DNA of 64,000 bases from Sycobia sp. Sy_11. Lineage: Eukaryota > Arthropoda > Insecta > Hymenoptera > Epichrysomallidae. Where the stretch lies: positions 496,001-560,000 of the forward strand of contig JACCIC010000151.1 in the NCBI GenBank assembly GCA_018907035.1, in the 5' to 3' direction. Each line of letters begins with the position of its first letter. The stretch's first letter is position 1. Positions 45,000 through 57,215 of the stretch are shown here, one piece after another. Both the position numbers and the translations under genes were made by a program. The notes beneath the pieces were generated by a model that was not told the origin of the DNA, ran no database searches, and worked only from the letters and a program-made list of their open reading frames with translations.

Positions 45000-46750
45000 A
45001 TTATTAGAGGTATGGGGCATTAGCATCATATAGTAGAGTGCCAGCTGCTTTTGGATGGATGAAAACTGGATCCGGAAACGATCCAGTCTAAAACGGCGTT
45101 TTTAGCAAGTAAACGATACAGATAAACGTCACAGTCCCAATCTTAATAGTAAGGCGTACACGTTCGTACTTAGAGTAACGTCTACCGCGTCGGTGATCGT
45201 AAATTGCGGGTCAGTCAATTCTATTCCCGCAAGCTCATTTATGTCGTATTCTAGTAAATCACGCGCTGGCAGTCGAAAGGTAAGTCATGAAATTATAAGG
45301 GCCTCGGCTTCAATTTTCAAATTCGGATGCGATTGCGAGCATTTTGTTTTAAAACGCACGGTTCCGGCCACAATTCCTCCCACTACAGTCAATGGAATAT
45401 TTACTCTTTGTCTTTTAAGCCCCAGCAGCTGTGCGGCCGATTCTGTTACAAAAGAACCTTCCCATGCTTCGTGCAGAAAGGTACGCACTCGCGTCATATT
45501 ATCGCCAGGACCGACTATTAAAATTTCGTCCGTAGCTAATGAACATTCATATGCAGTTCGCCGTGTTGTCTTACCCTTTCCTTTTGAGATTTATGATCGG
45601 AGGCTGTGATGCCGGGTTGCGATCGAGGCTTCGCATTGAAATGCAGAAGAGAGTTATGTTTAGGTCGAAATGTTTCGCAACAGCCGATCGAAGTACACTC
45701 TCTACAATTATGCCGGCCAAACCAATTGAAACAAAGCCGTATGTGGCGTATACCTAAACGATACTCATAACATGGTTTTGTTAGAAAGATGGGGTATTTT
45801 GAATATGCATGTATCACTGAACGAAATGGGAATTTAGACGTACTCCCTATATAAGACCATGCGAGGGCAGCATGGAACACACGCCGCGGTTCCGGTAATG
45901 GCTTATTTATCGAATTAATTTTTTTATCCAGCTTATTTTCAATGCCAATCATTCTACGATCATGAGAACGGTTTTCTAAGAACATAGTAAGTTCTATGAA
46001 TGTTAGAAAACGACGCGCAAATACCGAATCTCAATTAACCATTGACAAATTCGCGGTGATAGCTTAACTCTTCCACTAAACTCCGACTCCCAAAGTTTCT
46101 TGGATTCTGAATCCAATCGCTTACTCAGGATGTGTATAAACGAGACATACCAATGTTTCACGGGCATTTTCAATTTGCACAAAGCACTCACGATTCGTTA
46201 ACTCTCGTCCGCTAGGATTCTGATCTCCGAAGTTGATGTCCTTTTTATGCACGGTAAGTTCAACAAGGCATTCAAATGGTTTGTAACCGTTAGTCGAGGA
46301 TTATAAAACCGATTCTTTAAGGCTTTCAACATAGAAATATAATTCACGTAAGTTACACTTACATTTCTGACTAAGTTAGCCACCGGACCAGTAAGGCAAG
46401 ATTTAAAATATTGCAGCTTCATCGTATTATCTAGGCCCACTGTGTTATGCACAAGTAACATAAAGAGATTGAGAATACTTTCCCAATCTTCATCATTCCC
46501 TCCATATGTAAGGAGATCGCTTTGGTGAGAAGAAATTGCATTGTTTCTCTCAAACTAACTTTATAGGGTCAGTAAAATGTCAAGCGTATCTTCAAACGTG
46601 CTCTGTAAATTTGCAAATACGCCATTTATTACATAATTGTCAGTTTGCGCCATATCTTGCGTTATAATATTGGAATGAGTTTTTCCCGTTTCCGACCAAA
46701 TCTTATTAATAACTATCAGACGCGGGAGCAAGAGAAAGACTTTCATCTCC
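45000..46750 (-). pseudogene. BEL/Pao retrotransposon gag to protease remnant
   Basis: Minus-strand pieces in order: gag (46746-46561; 46461-46198 with the DUF1759-type motif YFKSCLTGPVANLV and LNALLNLPCIKRTSTSEIR; 46191-46003 with LCKLKMPVKHW and LDSESKKLWESEF). Next comes a zinc-knuckle region (45985-45536, LCFNWFGRHNCREC then KHNSLLHF). Then the DUF1758-type protease (45497-45285, FVTESAAQLLGL), where the catalytic Asp of the usual LDSGS is lost. The following segment (about 45260-45060) has ELAGIELTDPQF, typical just before the RT. The RT, integrase and LTRs are not found. Every piece is separated by frameshifts or stops. Confidence 0.72.
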
Positions 46751-47020
46751 GCTCAGCTACCGAAGAACATAGTAAGCGAGAGAGTGCCACCAAAACTATA
46801 ATCTTCATCTCGAGCCCGCTTACCACTGATATCCACCCGCTTCCCGGATATCCAGCCGACTTGTCAGGACACTGCCTGCGAAATTCAGGGGCTAAATGAG
46901 CAGCTCGATCAACTTTACGGTCGTGCGTCCAAAGTGAAGAAGAAGAAAAGAAGGATGGACGCCATAGAAGCCAGAGAGAGAGAGATAGAGAGAAAGTGAA
47001 GGAAGAAAGGAAGGAAGGAT

Positions 47021-47052
<32 letters not shown>

Positions 47053-47370
47053 TGAAGAGCGACCGAGAGGACGTCCCGCAAGAAAGGAAGCTACGGCGTA
47101 GTCGTCACCACGGTAAGTAGCTTCTGAATATCGATTTAAGTAGAACTACGCATCCCCGTCAGAATGCTCGCCATGGCTGTGTATGGTTACTGCGTAGATT
47201 GTACGCGTCGTGTCTCCCCCCTTTCCATTCCCTGTCGTAAATATCTCCCTTGCCTGCGAAATCCGCTTCCTTATAGAACATCATCGCCGCACTACGAGAA
47301 TCGTGTAAAGTATGTATAATTAGTGTTAATAAAGAATACATTGTTGTCAATTTATGAATCGGAGTTACGT
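46751..47370. other. GA-rich low-complexity block and possible LTR-like end
   Basis: (GA)n runs at 46974-47000 and 47020-47052. Further right, AATAAAG (about 47328) and a GC-richer segment could belong to a decayed LTR. No direct repeat supports this. Confidence 0.3.
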
Positions 47371-47372
47371 TC

Positions 47373-48335
47373 ATGACGGCTTATTTCTCCCCTTTTAGTG
47401 ACCTCAGTGAGGTCACAACTACAGATATAAGCGAAAAAATCCATCAAATAGAGCTGAAAGACCGCAGATTAAAAGTACGTGAGGTAGCTGAGACCTGTAA
47501 GATATCATGTAAACGTGTACAAAATATTTTGCACCAAAATTTGTATATGGAAAAGCTCTGTGCAAGATGGGGGCCGCGTTTGCTAACAGTCGACCAAAAA
47601 TTGATTCGAAAGAACATTTCTACCGCCAATTTGGCGTTGTATAAGCGTAATCCAAGCGAATTTTTGCGTCGATTCGTAACCGTTGACGAAACTTGGGTCC
47701 ACCACTACACTCCTAAAACCAAGCAACTGTCTAAACAGTGGATTGGACCAGGGGAACCAACTTCAAAGAAGGCAAAAACAATTTTTTCCGCGAACAAGGT
47801 TATGGCTACTGTTTTTTTGGGGTGCAAGAGGTATTATATACATTGATTACCTTGAAAAGGCTAAAACTATCACTGTTCAATACTACGCAGACTTATTGCA
47901 ACGTTTGAGCCACGAAGTGAAAATTAAACGACCTCATCTGGCGAAGAAAAAAAAGCTTGTTTCATCACGATAACTACCAGCGCACACCTCAATCGTTGCA
48001 ATGGCTAAAATCAACGATATGAAGTTTGAATTGATGCCGCACCCTCCCTACTCTTCAGACCTAGCCCCGAGTGACTATTATCTGTTTCCTAACCTCAAAA
48101 ATATGGCTTGTCGGTAGGAGATTTTCGGACAATGGAGAAGTAATCTAAGCTGTAAATGGGTATTTTAAGGAGCTTGACGAATCAGTATATAGAGATGGCA
48201 TTACTATACTGGAATACTGCTATGAGAAATGTATCAGCCTTGGTGGAGATTATGTTGCGAATTAAAAAAAAATTCTTAGAAACGTTGTTTTTCTTGGTCA
48301 GGCCGGAAACTTATCAATCCACCCTCGTATTTATA
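47373..48335 (+). pseudogene. Mariner transposase (irritans-like subfamily), broken
   Basis: 47373-47846 covers the helix-turn-helix end (VREVAETCKISCKRVQNILH), the RWGPRLL linker (compare WVPHEL) and the first catalytic Asp in VTVDETWVHHYTP. A frameshift near 47820 leads to 47846-47975 (YLEKAKTITVQYYADLL). Further shifted segments hold the second Asp (HDNYQRTPQS, about 47970) and the third (PYSSDLAPSDYYLF, about 48040-48085). The C-terminus (about 48160-48265) reads KCISLGGDYV. The wording differs from the 36/55-kb family. A palindrome TGACCTCAGTGAGGTCA lies at 47399-47415. Inverted terminal repeats are not clear. Confidence 0.75.
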
Positions 48336-48480
48336 TATACATTGTACGTAAATTTTACAACCGATGATGCAATTCGATCAATAATGTGTCCAATCAACAT
48401 TGGCGCCGACAATCGCCTGGCATCTCCAAGGAATGCTTTCTACTAACTTGACGTCGTGTTCTAGTAGTAACGATCTCCAG
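48336..48480. other. Short spacer, nothing recognised
   Basis: No feature supported. Confidence 0.3.
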
Positions 48481-49835
48481 ATCCGACGAATTTGATATCC
48501 GAAACCCTTGACATTTTTCGAGTCGACAGAGAAATTTCAGATAGCCGTCATAGATCGACATCATCCAGATAGCAGGATGGACTCAAAAGGTAGCTGGAAG
48601 TGGACTCAAAGATTCTGAAAGCTATCGTGAACGGACCCGAGGACGGCAGCGGCGAGAAGGTAAATTTTGACGGGGCCGGCTGGCAGACGGGAGTGAAAGT
48701 CATAGGGTGCACCAAAAGGAAGTCTGCAGACTTCCTAAAGCGCGTCATCCAAAACTGTGTCGAACTCTAGCAGGGAGCCCGACTCGAAGTGATACCAAAA
48801 TGATAGCTACTACTTCGGCAAATAATATCGGTCTGAATTCCTCGTCCGATAATCAACGATCAGGCTCTGATGAAAATCATAGTAAGGCAAAATAGGGGAT
48901 TAAATACTCAAAGCTGGAGAATCGTCTCTTCAGTACAGAGTAAGAGCGGAAAGGGCAAAGACTTTGTCATCGCTGTGGATACTAAATCCCTCAGTTCGCA
49001 AAGAACCATTAATGGAAGCATAAAGTTCAAGCTGATAACACTGAAAGCGATGCTTCCAAATGAAAAGAGGCAGCAAAGCGAAACCAGGACTGCGAGTATT
49101 GCAAATTAATTGCCACCACTGTGAAGCAGCCTCGAAGGACCTCATGCTGATACTGATAGAGAAAGATATAGATGTCGTCTGTACGCAGAAACCATGGCCC
49201 TTAGGAGACAAAATCCGAGGTATAAAGACGAAAGAGTACGAGCTATTCCACTCCCAAATAACAGGTAAGAAAAGAGCGTTTATATTAGCAAAAAGAGTTT
49301 TAAAACTCATATTGCTTTCACAAATAGCTCAAATCATATGATTGCAGCCATACTCGACTAAAGGAACAACGATTCGCTGATGATCAGATAGTTGTATATG
49401 CCGTACGAGGGGGAACCCCTTCCTTAAGAGTTCCAAAGCCTGATAAAGATGGCCACCGACAAAAGAAACTTGTTGGTGATAGGATGTGTTGCTAATGTTC
49501 CATGCAGAAACAGTGACATCAATATAAGAGGTGAGGCAATTATAGATTATCTACTTTCCACAAATCATGTAATTTGTAATAAAAGCAATGTACTAACTTT
49601 TGCGAATAAGATTAGAGAGGAAATTATTGATTTAACATTGGCCAGAAACAGCGATAGGTTAGCGATAGAAGATTGGAGAGTATCGACCGAAATCTCCCAC
49701 TCGGATGATAGGAAAATACTCTTTACAATAAATTGGGATACCGTGCAGAGTATTTTTAAAAACCCGGAAAAAACGGATTGGGAATCAAGATCGTAAATGA
49801 GGCATCGATTGAACCACGTATTTAGAAGAGCGCCG
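48481..49835 (+). pseudogene. Non-LTR retrotransposon ORF1 end and APE endonuclease (LOA/R1-like), 3' truncated
   Basis: The ORF1 C-terminus is visible at 48870-49050 (LNTQSWRIVSSVQSKSGKGK, a gag-like domain usual before the endonuclease). The endonuclease starts at about 49060: LRVLQINCHHCEAASKDL, then DIDVVCTQKPW, and at 49449-49796 LLVIGCVANVPCRNSDINIR (where Asp of the catalytic D-A-N is changed to Val) and DDRKILFTI. Stops and frameshifts occur. The element is cut near 49835, where a copia element in the opposite orientation begins. It may be the same family as the 3' end at 23735-24790, but they do not overlap. Confidence 0.65.
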
Positions 49836-50900
49836 ATTAAATGTTGGTATAATTCGTAAGTATCCATTGGCGAATTATGTTCTCTATTTTTGTTGTATCC
49901 TGGATCTAAATGCATGGCTGATTTTTTTAGCTTCTTGCAGTCCAAAACGACCCAAAATATTGTTCATATATTGCAGTTACTATATACAGTATATTTTATT
50001 TTTGTTTTTAGATACTTCCATACCCAAATACTTGTTTAAAAAGCCTAAATCAATCAATTTGAAATATTTTTCTAAAAAATTTAATTCTTTAGATATTTTT
50101 TTAACATTTTTTGCAACGAGTAAAAAATCATCGACGTGCATTATTACGTAAGTAACTTTATTTACAGACTTCTTTACGTGTAAACATAGATCTGCATCGC
50201 TTCGTATAAAATCAGTATTTTTCAATATATTATTAATCTTGTCGTTCAAAATTTTTGCAGATTGTTTTAACTCATATAAACTCTTTTTAAACTTATAAAC
50301 CTTTCCACTTGTATTTATCTGAAATCACTCTGATAGGGCCATAGGTCTTCGTTTAATATTGCATTCAAGGAGGTGGATTTTGCGTCATCGTGCTTAATTA
50401 TTAAATTGTTATTACCTGCTATTATCAGAAGCATCTTAAAAATTGTTTAGTGGACTACAGAGGCGAATACTTCATCGTAGTCTACCCCATACTTCTATGA
50501 AAAACCTCTTGCTAAAAGGCACGCTTTCTACCTGCCTCCTAGCGGACTTGCCTTTTTCTTGAAAATCCACTTACAAGTAGTAATATTACTTCCTTCAGGC
50601 GCTGTTGTAATATCCCATGTTTCATTCTGAATTAATGAATCAAGTTTTTCCTTTATTGCCCTTGACCATTTCTCTCTATGGGGCCTTCATTGAGCCTCAT
50701 TAAAAATTTTAGGATCCTCGTCTTGTATTGCAGCCAATTGAGTACCGGACATAAATCTATCAGATGGCAGACCCCTGTTCGTTCTTTTCGATCGTCTCGG
50801 TAGATCCTCGTACTCTACAACTTCATTTTCGTGAGTTTAAACAATGCTGGACTCACTACAGACACTCCAAAAATCTTAGTGATTTATTTTTTCTTCCTTA
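49836..50900 (-). pseudogene. Copia reverse transcriptase, truncated and broken
   Basis: The best frame, 50249-49980, has YVIMHVDDFLLVAKNVKK, the RVT_2 active site with Asp-Asp kept and Met-His preceding it, and NKYLGMEVSKNKN. A later segment (about 49945-49840) has PMDTYELYQHLIGAL, normally found after the RT. Upstream (50300-50700) stops and frameshifts obscure the fingers region. Confidence 0.75.
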
Positions 50901-50960
50901 TAGCTTTTTAACACTATGTTCATGTCTTGAGATGCTTCTTTGTATTCATCATTTTGACTT

Positions 50961-52265
50961 CTATCTAAAAAAACAACATCTCGGCTTATCTTTGTGTCCT
51001 ATAGCTTTTTCGATAAGTCCATATACTTTCGATTCGTCTGAATAGCCGATAAATTTAAGTTTCTCAGTTTTATTGTTAAGCTTACGATGTTGCTCCTTTG
51101 GTATTTGAACATATGCCTCGCAGCCAAAAATGTGCGAATTTTTTACCTTTGGCTTCTGTGAAAACGAAGATTTATACGGAGTTTTATCCATATGCTTAGT
51201 AGGCAATATATTTTGCAACATATTGGCTATATTGATGGCTTCTGCCCAATATTTTTCATCAAGGTTAGCGTGAAAGAGCATAGATCTCGCCATTTTAAGT
51301 AACGATCTATTTTTACGTTCGGCGACTCTGTTTTGTTGAGGTGGGTATGGTGCCGTATACTATACTTGAATGACCTTGTTTTTTAAATAATTCTGCAAAT
51401 CTGCATTTACACACTCCCTTCCTCAATTGGGGCGTATAATTATTGGAATTTTTCCGAACTGCTTTTTTACCATTTCTATAAATTGCTTTCTATGTCAGCT
51501 TCATTTTTATACTTTGAAAAATGCACTATCGTATCTCTTGTATAATCATTATTTAAGTTTGATTATATACCTTTTTCCTTCTGATGTAATTGTCTGCATG
51601 GGGCCGTAGATATCCATGTGCATCAGGTCAAAAGGGGCTTTTGATCTACTCTTCGCTTCCTTCCGGAAAGTTTGTCTGGACATTTTTCCTTTCACACAAT
51701 ATTCACATATTTGACAAATTCCGCAGTCCTTAATAGTAATTCCAGAGGCTATTCCTTTTTCTGCTAATTCTTTAATTGCCTGTGGATCCGAATGACCACA
51801 ACGTCTGTGCCACTGATGTTGATAATTATCATTATATCCGTTTGTGTTTATTGGAGTACAGACCTTTTCCTGAACAGATTTTGCTACCAATAATCTGTTG
51901 GAACTTTTGTCGTAACGCGCTATTGGTAAAACTTTATTGTTCTTCGTAATTTTATAACGGTCATCTTCAAACCTTAAACAGTATCCGCCTTTCATAAGGT
52001 TGGGCATGGATAGAAGGTTTGAGCTTGGCCACAGTATATACAACACATTTGCAACCTTTATAAAACTTTCTCCACCATTTACAGCACACTTTATGATGGT
52101 CGAGCCTGTCCCGAGAACTTCATAATTTTTATTGCAATCTGCTAATTCAATATGTCCTTTTAAATGAAGATTAAGATTCATCAGAACAGCATTTGTAATA
52201 TACATGTGGCTGGTCGCTCCTGTCAACAATGCAATCGTTGTAGCTATTGCTTTATTCTCCAACAC
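50961..52265 (-). pseudogene. Copia protease, GAG-pre-integrase and integrase, broken
   Basis: 52265-51549 (238 aa) begins with the protease motif LLTGATSHM, where the expected Asp-Ser is replaced. It continues to the pre-integrase HHCC zinc finger (HQWHRRCGHSDPQAIKEL to CQICEYCVKGK) and the first catalytic Asp of the integrase (HMDIYGPMQT). After a broken stretch, 51293-50961 carries the integrase end, KYWAEAINIANMLQNILPTK and GCEAYVQIPKEQHRKLN. Confidence 0.8.
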
Positions 52266-52279
52266 TTAAGTAATCTTTA

Positions 52280-53100
52280 CTGAGGAAAGGTTTTTTAGCC
52301 ATAAATAGATAATTAAGCTTTTCAGAATTTGTGCTCCGATGCTTTGTTGGCCTTTTCGTCTTCCTTTCTAAACTTCCAACTTTTATTGTTTTTGCGTTCT
52401 CTTTTTAGATGCTCCATTTTATTACAGAAAAAGCACGTTAAAGATTCTTTTTCTTTTTGCGGATTTGCTTTATATACACTGATTTAGCGCCGTGTCACCA
52501 GTTGCTTCAGCACATAGATTTTCTTTATCCCTCTTATATTCGTCAATCAGCTTTGATTTAAAAAATTTCAAGGTAAAATTCATATCACTTTGACATTCTA
52601 AACTATTTATTAGAGAACCATAAGAATCTGGAAAACTCCTTAAAAGTACTGCTGCTTCAAGCCTTTCCTTCAATTCTTCGCCTAGTGCTGTAAGCCTGTC
52701 GATTAGAATCATCAGTTCCAAAACATCACTCCCCATATCACCACCTTCTGATAAGCGTAACTTAAATAAACTCTTGTGTAATTAACGCCTTTTGGTGTTG
52801 CTACTTTAGACTATTCCAGGCTTCTTTAGCAAATTAAGCTCCTTGCATATGTAGTAATTGGTTATCTTCGATAAAGAGAGCAATTGTAGCATGCGCTCGA
52901 CTGCCCTTTTTCGTCCATTTTGCATCTACAGGAGTTACTGGTTCTTTCTTTACGATTTCCCATAAGTCGTCCCTTATAAGCTGCATCTCTGAATAATTAG
53001 AACGATTTAATTTCTGTAGCGAACTTTCACTGAATCTGATATTTTTTACTTTAAATTCGCGTTCACTAACTAAATAACTGTTTTCTTTAATTAAACACAG
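52280..53100 (-). pseudogene. Copia gag, broken
   Basis: 52736-52470 encodes a UBN2-type gag segment (LTALGEELKERLEAAVLLRS, FPDSYGSL). Closer to the protease a zinc knuckle (CFFCNKMEHLKRE, about 52435-52395) has lost its third Cys. The N-terminal part (52740-53100) is only partly readable. Confidence 0.65.
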
Positions 53101-53138
53101 AATTTTTCAAAATCGTTATAAATGAACACCAAAGCCAA

Positions 53139-53149
53139 GGCTCATAACC
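53139..53149 (-). promoter_or_regulatory. Copia primer-binding site
   Basis: The minus strand reads GGTTATGAGCC directly after the LTR end. This resembles the initiator-methionine half-tRNA primer sites used by many copia elements, with one or two differences. Confidence 0.55.
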
Positions 53150-53434
53150 TGTTCAAGTTAGTCTTTAGCTTTAAAATAATGTTTTTATTTAATACACAGT
53201 TTACAAACGTAAATAGCTTACATTATATATTACAATATTTGTGTGTATAAAGAATAGTTCTATATGAAGAAACTGAAGAACGTTGCTACTGTCTCAATGG
53301 CTGATTTTTAACTAAAGTGGCTTGCCCTTCATTCGGCTGAACGGTGGGAAAATATCATAAACATCAGGTCAAAAGAAAAATAAACCAAAGGGTCTTCGGC
53401 CCTTACTATTGAGCATATTGTGAAAACTCCAACA
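53150..53434 (-). repeat. Copia 5' LTR, 285 bp
   Basis: On the minus strand it starts TGTTGGAGTTTTCACAATAT and ends TTGAACA. It contains an ATTAAATAAAAAC polyadenylation-type signal near 53185 and is followed at once by the primer-binding site and gag. A second LTR is not in the window. Confidence 0.65.
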
Positions 53435-55091
53435 GTCTTTGTAAATATATTTTATATTTATTATTTTTTGTTCAAACAAAAATATATTTATTTCAATATT
53501 ATACAAACACCTAAAAGTAACGTATATACATATATTTTACAAATATCAGCTTATCCAATACAATATAAAGAATTAATTTATCGTAACTAAATATTATTAT
53601 GGTTTTACTTGAGGAAGTCTATCAAATAAGTATAAAAAACATATTAAAAGGTTGAAACGTTGGTATTTTTTGATAGACCTGAATATTTATAATATATTAA
53701 TACTCAGAGCAGTACTAAATTTATGAACAGATAACGTGTATAAGGGCTCATGAAAATATAAAGAGTATTCATCGATTAAAAATTTTTTAAAATCATAATT
53801 ATACATTTAATATAAATAATATAATAAAAACTAAAAAAAATTTCGGTAAACTTAATTTTACTAACGCATTTTAAAAACAACTCATGTAATATTAATAAAT
53901 TCACAAAATTAAGAAAAGGGATTATTTTCAATAATGTTATCACAAAATCAAATTATAGATAAAATGCATTGGCGTTTTATTTATGTTGTTCTACACACTA
54001 CTCTTAATTCTTTTCAGTGCGTTGACAGTAGAAGGCTGCATGGAAACAATAACTTTTTAAAATTTTTTTTCGCAAATATAACATAAATTTATCAAAATTT
54101 CATAGATTTACTCTATAATCACATACTTTAAATTAATTTACTCAGAATATATTGATCTCATCTATTTCAAAATTATTCAGGTAGATATTACACTTTACTT
54201 TGTAATCTAATGTGAAAGTAAATTTATATATATATATATATATTGATAAAATTATTAAACATTTATAATTTAATTGTTGAAATAATTGTTACATTCTCGT
54301 CTCTCAAAAGAAATCTATTTTGATAAAAACTATTTTAATCTGATATTCTCATCTATAAAATCTATTTTTAAAAACTATTTGACTATTAGATCAAATATTG
54401 TAAGAATATGTAAGTTTCGTATCGTGCTGCCTGCTGCATCTCACTTCCCGCACTAGTAGACAATTTAACTTTACGAGTGATTGATTTAGTCAATTAAAAA
54501 CATTTATAGGTATTTAAGTTGTAGAATATCACTTGTGTTCTTCATTTAATTATATTTTATATAATTTAATGAAGAAAATATATTTTATAAAAATGTTTTG
54601 TCAATGTTACATGAACAGTTATAAAATATTTAAGACGCCGTACACTGAACGTGTGTTAAAGAGTGTGTTAAAAGTTTTTCAGATGTTCGTATATATTTTT
54701 CAATTTTAATAATTATTATATTATACCACAGTTTGGATAAGTTTATTGATTAGGTTTTTGAATTCTCAAAATTGGTTGAGCCTATCACTTGCAATCACAG
54801 CAAAGTTAAAATTCCTATTACTGGAAGATTCAGTACTATAGCGTGGGTCCCAGATCGGTACACTATAATTTGAACCCGGAAATATTTAATAAATTTTCAT
54901 TGAATAAAAACACTATATTTTTAAAATGGATTTTGTAGATGAAAGAATACAGAATAAAATAATATTTATCACAACCAATTTCAATTTAGTGCCGATATGT
55001 TACAATTATTCAAATAATTTAATTGTTTATGTTTTTAACTTTTTTACTATTAATATTTTTTTAATTAGATTTCAAATATTACATAAAAAAG
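53435..55091. other. AT-rich intergenic; inverted repeat at 53615-53680
   Basis: AAGTCTATCAAA (53615-53626) and TTTGATAGACCT (53669-53680) are inverted copies with GGTTGAAACGTTGG between them, which resembles the hammerhead-bearing ends of PLE-like elements but is not convincing. A (TA)n tract is at 54226-54242. Nothing else recognised. Confidence 0.35.
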
Positions 55092-55093
55092 TA

Positions 55094-56378
55094 TCAGGTA
55101 TGTGAATAAGTCTTTCCCGTTTTTTTTCAAATTTTGAGCCTTTATTGTGAAAAATGGTTACAAATGAATTATTGAAAGTATTGGCCATCGCTAGCTACAA
55201 CTTTTTCCCATCTTTCTGGCAACATACGAATCCCGTTGCGAAAAAATTCGACCGGTTTGGCCTCTATCCAGTTATCCACCCATTTTTTGGCTTCCTCGTA
55301 GGAATGGAAGTGCTGGTCAGCCAGGCCATGCGTCATCGATCTGAAGAGATGGTAATCAGACGGAGCAACGTCTGGACTATACGGCGGGTGGGGTAGGACT
55401 TCCCATTTGAGCGTTTCTAAGTATGTTTTCACCGGCGGTGCAACATGTGGGCGAGCATTGTCATGTTGCAAAATAACTTTGTCGTGCCTGTCGGAGTATT
55501 GTGGCCGTTTTTCTCGCAGTGCGCGGCTCAAACGCATCAATTGTCGTCGATAGACCTCGCCTGTGATCCTTTCATTCGGTTTCAGAAGCTCATAGTAAAC
55601 CACACCTAGCTGGTCCCACCATATACAGAGCATGAGCTTGGCGCCATGAATATTTGGCTTGGCCGTCGATGATGATGCATGGCCGGGTAGTCCCCATGAT
55701 TTTCTTCGCTTCGGATTATCGTAACGTATCCACTTTTCATCGCCAGTCACGATACGATGTAGAAAACCCTTTCTTTTATGTCGCTGAAGCAGCTGTTCGC
55801 AAGTGAAAAAACGCCGTTCGACGTCTCTCAGCTTCAGTTCGTACGGCACCCAATTTCCTTGCTTTTGGATCATTCCCATGGCTTTCAATCGCTTGGAAAT
55901 GGTTGTTCGGTCAACTCCCAATGCTTCAGCAAGTTCTTCTTGCGTTTGACAAGAATCTTCATCAAGCAAAGTCGCCAATTCTCGATCTTCAAAGATTTGC
56001 GGCCGCCCGGAACGCTCCTTGTCTTCCACGTCGAAATCACCGCTTTTGAAGCGTCGAAACCATCCGCGAACACTTGAATTATCGACACAACCTTCTCCAT
56101 AAGCCTCCTGAAGCAATCGATGCGTCTCGGCAGCAGATTTCTTCAAGTTGAACCAATAAAGTGAAACTTCCCGCAAATGACGTCGACTCGGCTCAAATTT
56201 CGACATTTTCACGATATCAAAAATTTATGATGCGAAAAAATTTTAACTAATGTGTTAGTATGGAATTGTTGACATATGAATAAGCTTTGATTATGACATA
56301 TGTAACCATTGAATACTCGCACAGTATTGATGGCGCCATCTCTTACAAAAAACGGGAAAGACTTATTCACACTCCTAA
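55094..56378 (-). mobile_element. Mariner element, copy 2 (complete)
   Basis: A 1285-bp element flanked by TA at 55092-55093 and 56379-56380. Its inverted repeats match those of copy 1 (TCAGGTATGTGAATAAG at the transposase 3' side, TTAGGAGTGTGAATAAG at the 5' side). Orientation is opposite to copy 1 (36042-37286). Confidence 0.95.
55169..56206 (-). CDS. Mariner transposase, uninterrupted
   Basis: The ATG at 56206 gives 345 residues, the usual mariner length; an in-frame GTG two codons upstream is not needed. The N-terminal paired helix-turn-helix region (about 1-110) includes TQEELAEALGVDRTTISKRL, followed by the linker motif WVPYEL. The catalytic triad is DD34D: Asp in VTGDEKW, Asp in LQHDNARPH, and Asp in VAPSDYH, with 34 residues between the last two. 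YSPDVAPSDYHLF matches the mariner signature. It cuts and pastes the element at TA sites. No stop, frameshift or lost catalytic residue is visible, so it could be functional; expression is unknown. Confidence 0.95.
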   Translation of the reverse strand: MSKFEPSRRHLREVSLYWFNLKKSAAETHRLLQEAYGEGCVDNSSVRGWFRRFKSGDFDVEDKERSGRPQIFEDRELATLLDEDSCQTQEELAEALGVDRTTISKRLKAMGMIQKQGNWVPYELKLRDVERRFFTCEQLLQRHKRKGFLHRIVTGDEKWIRYDNPKRRKSWGLPGHASSSTAKPNIHGAKLMLCIWWDQLGVVYYELLKPNERITGEVYRRQLMRLSRALREKRPQYSDRHDKVILQHDNARPHVAPPVKTYLETLKWEVLPHPPYSPDVAPSDYHLFRSMTHGLADQHFHSYEEAKKWVDNWIEAKPVEFFRNGIRMLPERWEKVVASDGQYFQ

Positions 56379-56380
56379 TA

Positions 56381-57172
56381 TATAAATAAACAAATCTTAG
56401 CATAGACGCGATGAATATAGTTTGAGACAATCAACTTCAAATGTTAATGTTTTAGAATAAACATACTAATTTTTTCAAAATTCATGTGTGGAAATGTTCG
56501 AAAAAAATTTTTTTCATCAAAATCCTAAAATACGTCTTTATTAATTTTATATTGGGAAAATGTTAAAAATTCAGACGACTTTAAGTTATCGAGTTATTTT
56601 TACGAAATTTGTGCAATTACTGGAAAGGAATTGCTCATATGAATTTTTGAAGGCGATATTTTTACTACGGTCCATTATACAAAATTAACTTGAAATAACA
56701 AAATTTCCTAATTTATTCCCTGATTTCCTGGACATTTAAAATATTAAAACCATATGTAGAAACTGTACGTGATCATTTTGCAAATTATGGACCCTTATAA
56801 AACAAGAAAACTGTCTGTGACAAGACAAGCAAATGAGTATTAAAAAAATGTACGCGTAGCAAAAATATGTAATAGAATTTCTCATGACAATTAAAGTGGA
56901 AAATTTTAAATTAAATGTCTTCTATTAAAAAATCTGTCATTAATTATATCTTGAATTTTTTTCTTTATTTGATTGATAGAAAGTGTAGTGGCTTCATACT
57001 ACAACAAATTAAAATTTAAAATTAAAATTATTTTGAATTTTTATTTTTAACTGCATTTACTAATATATATTTTTTTGTTTTTAATGCATTTACTAATATT
57101 AGATTTTAATAACACGATATCAAATTCTCTTCGAATATTCAATATCTGTGATTTATTAATATTAATATTATA

Positions 57173-57215
<43 letters not shown>

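Larger units (their letters stand above)
49836..53434 (-). mobile_element. Ty1/copia retrotransposon, 3' truncated, with 5' LTR
   Basis: On the minus strand, LTR (53434-53150), primer-binding site, gag, protease, integrase and RT follow each other. RT is cut at about 49836 next to the non-LTR element, so RNase H and the 3' LTR are lost. All genes are broken. Confidence 0.85.

Noticed and set aside
45193..45757. Plus-strand frames of 138 and 72 codons
   Set aside because: They are antisense to the BEL/Pao gag-protease remnant, which has the recognisable motifs.
53595..53690. A third hammerhead-like site
   Set aside because: TTGAGGA and GAAAC strings and an inverted repeat are present, but spacing and pairing do not fit the hammerhead fold well.
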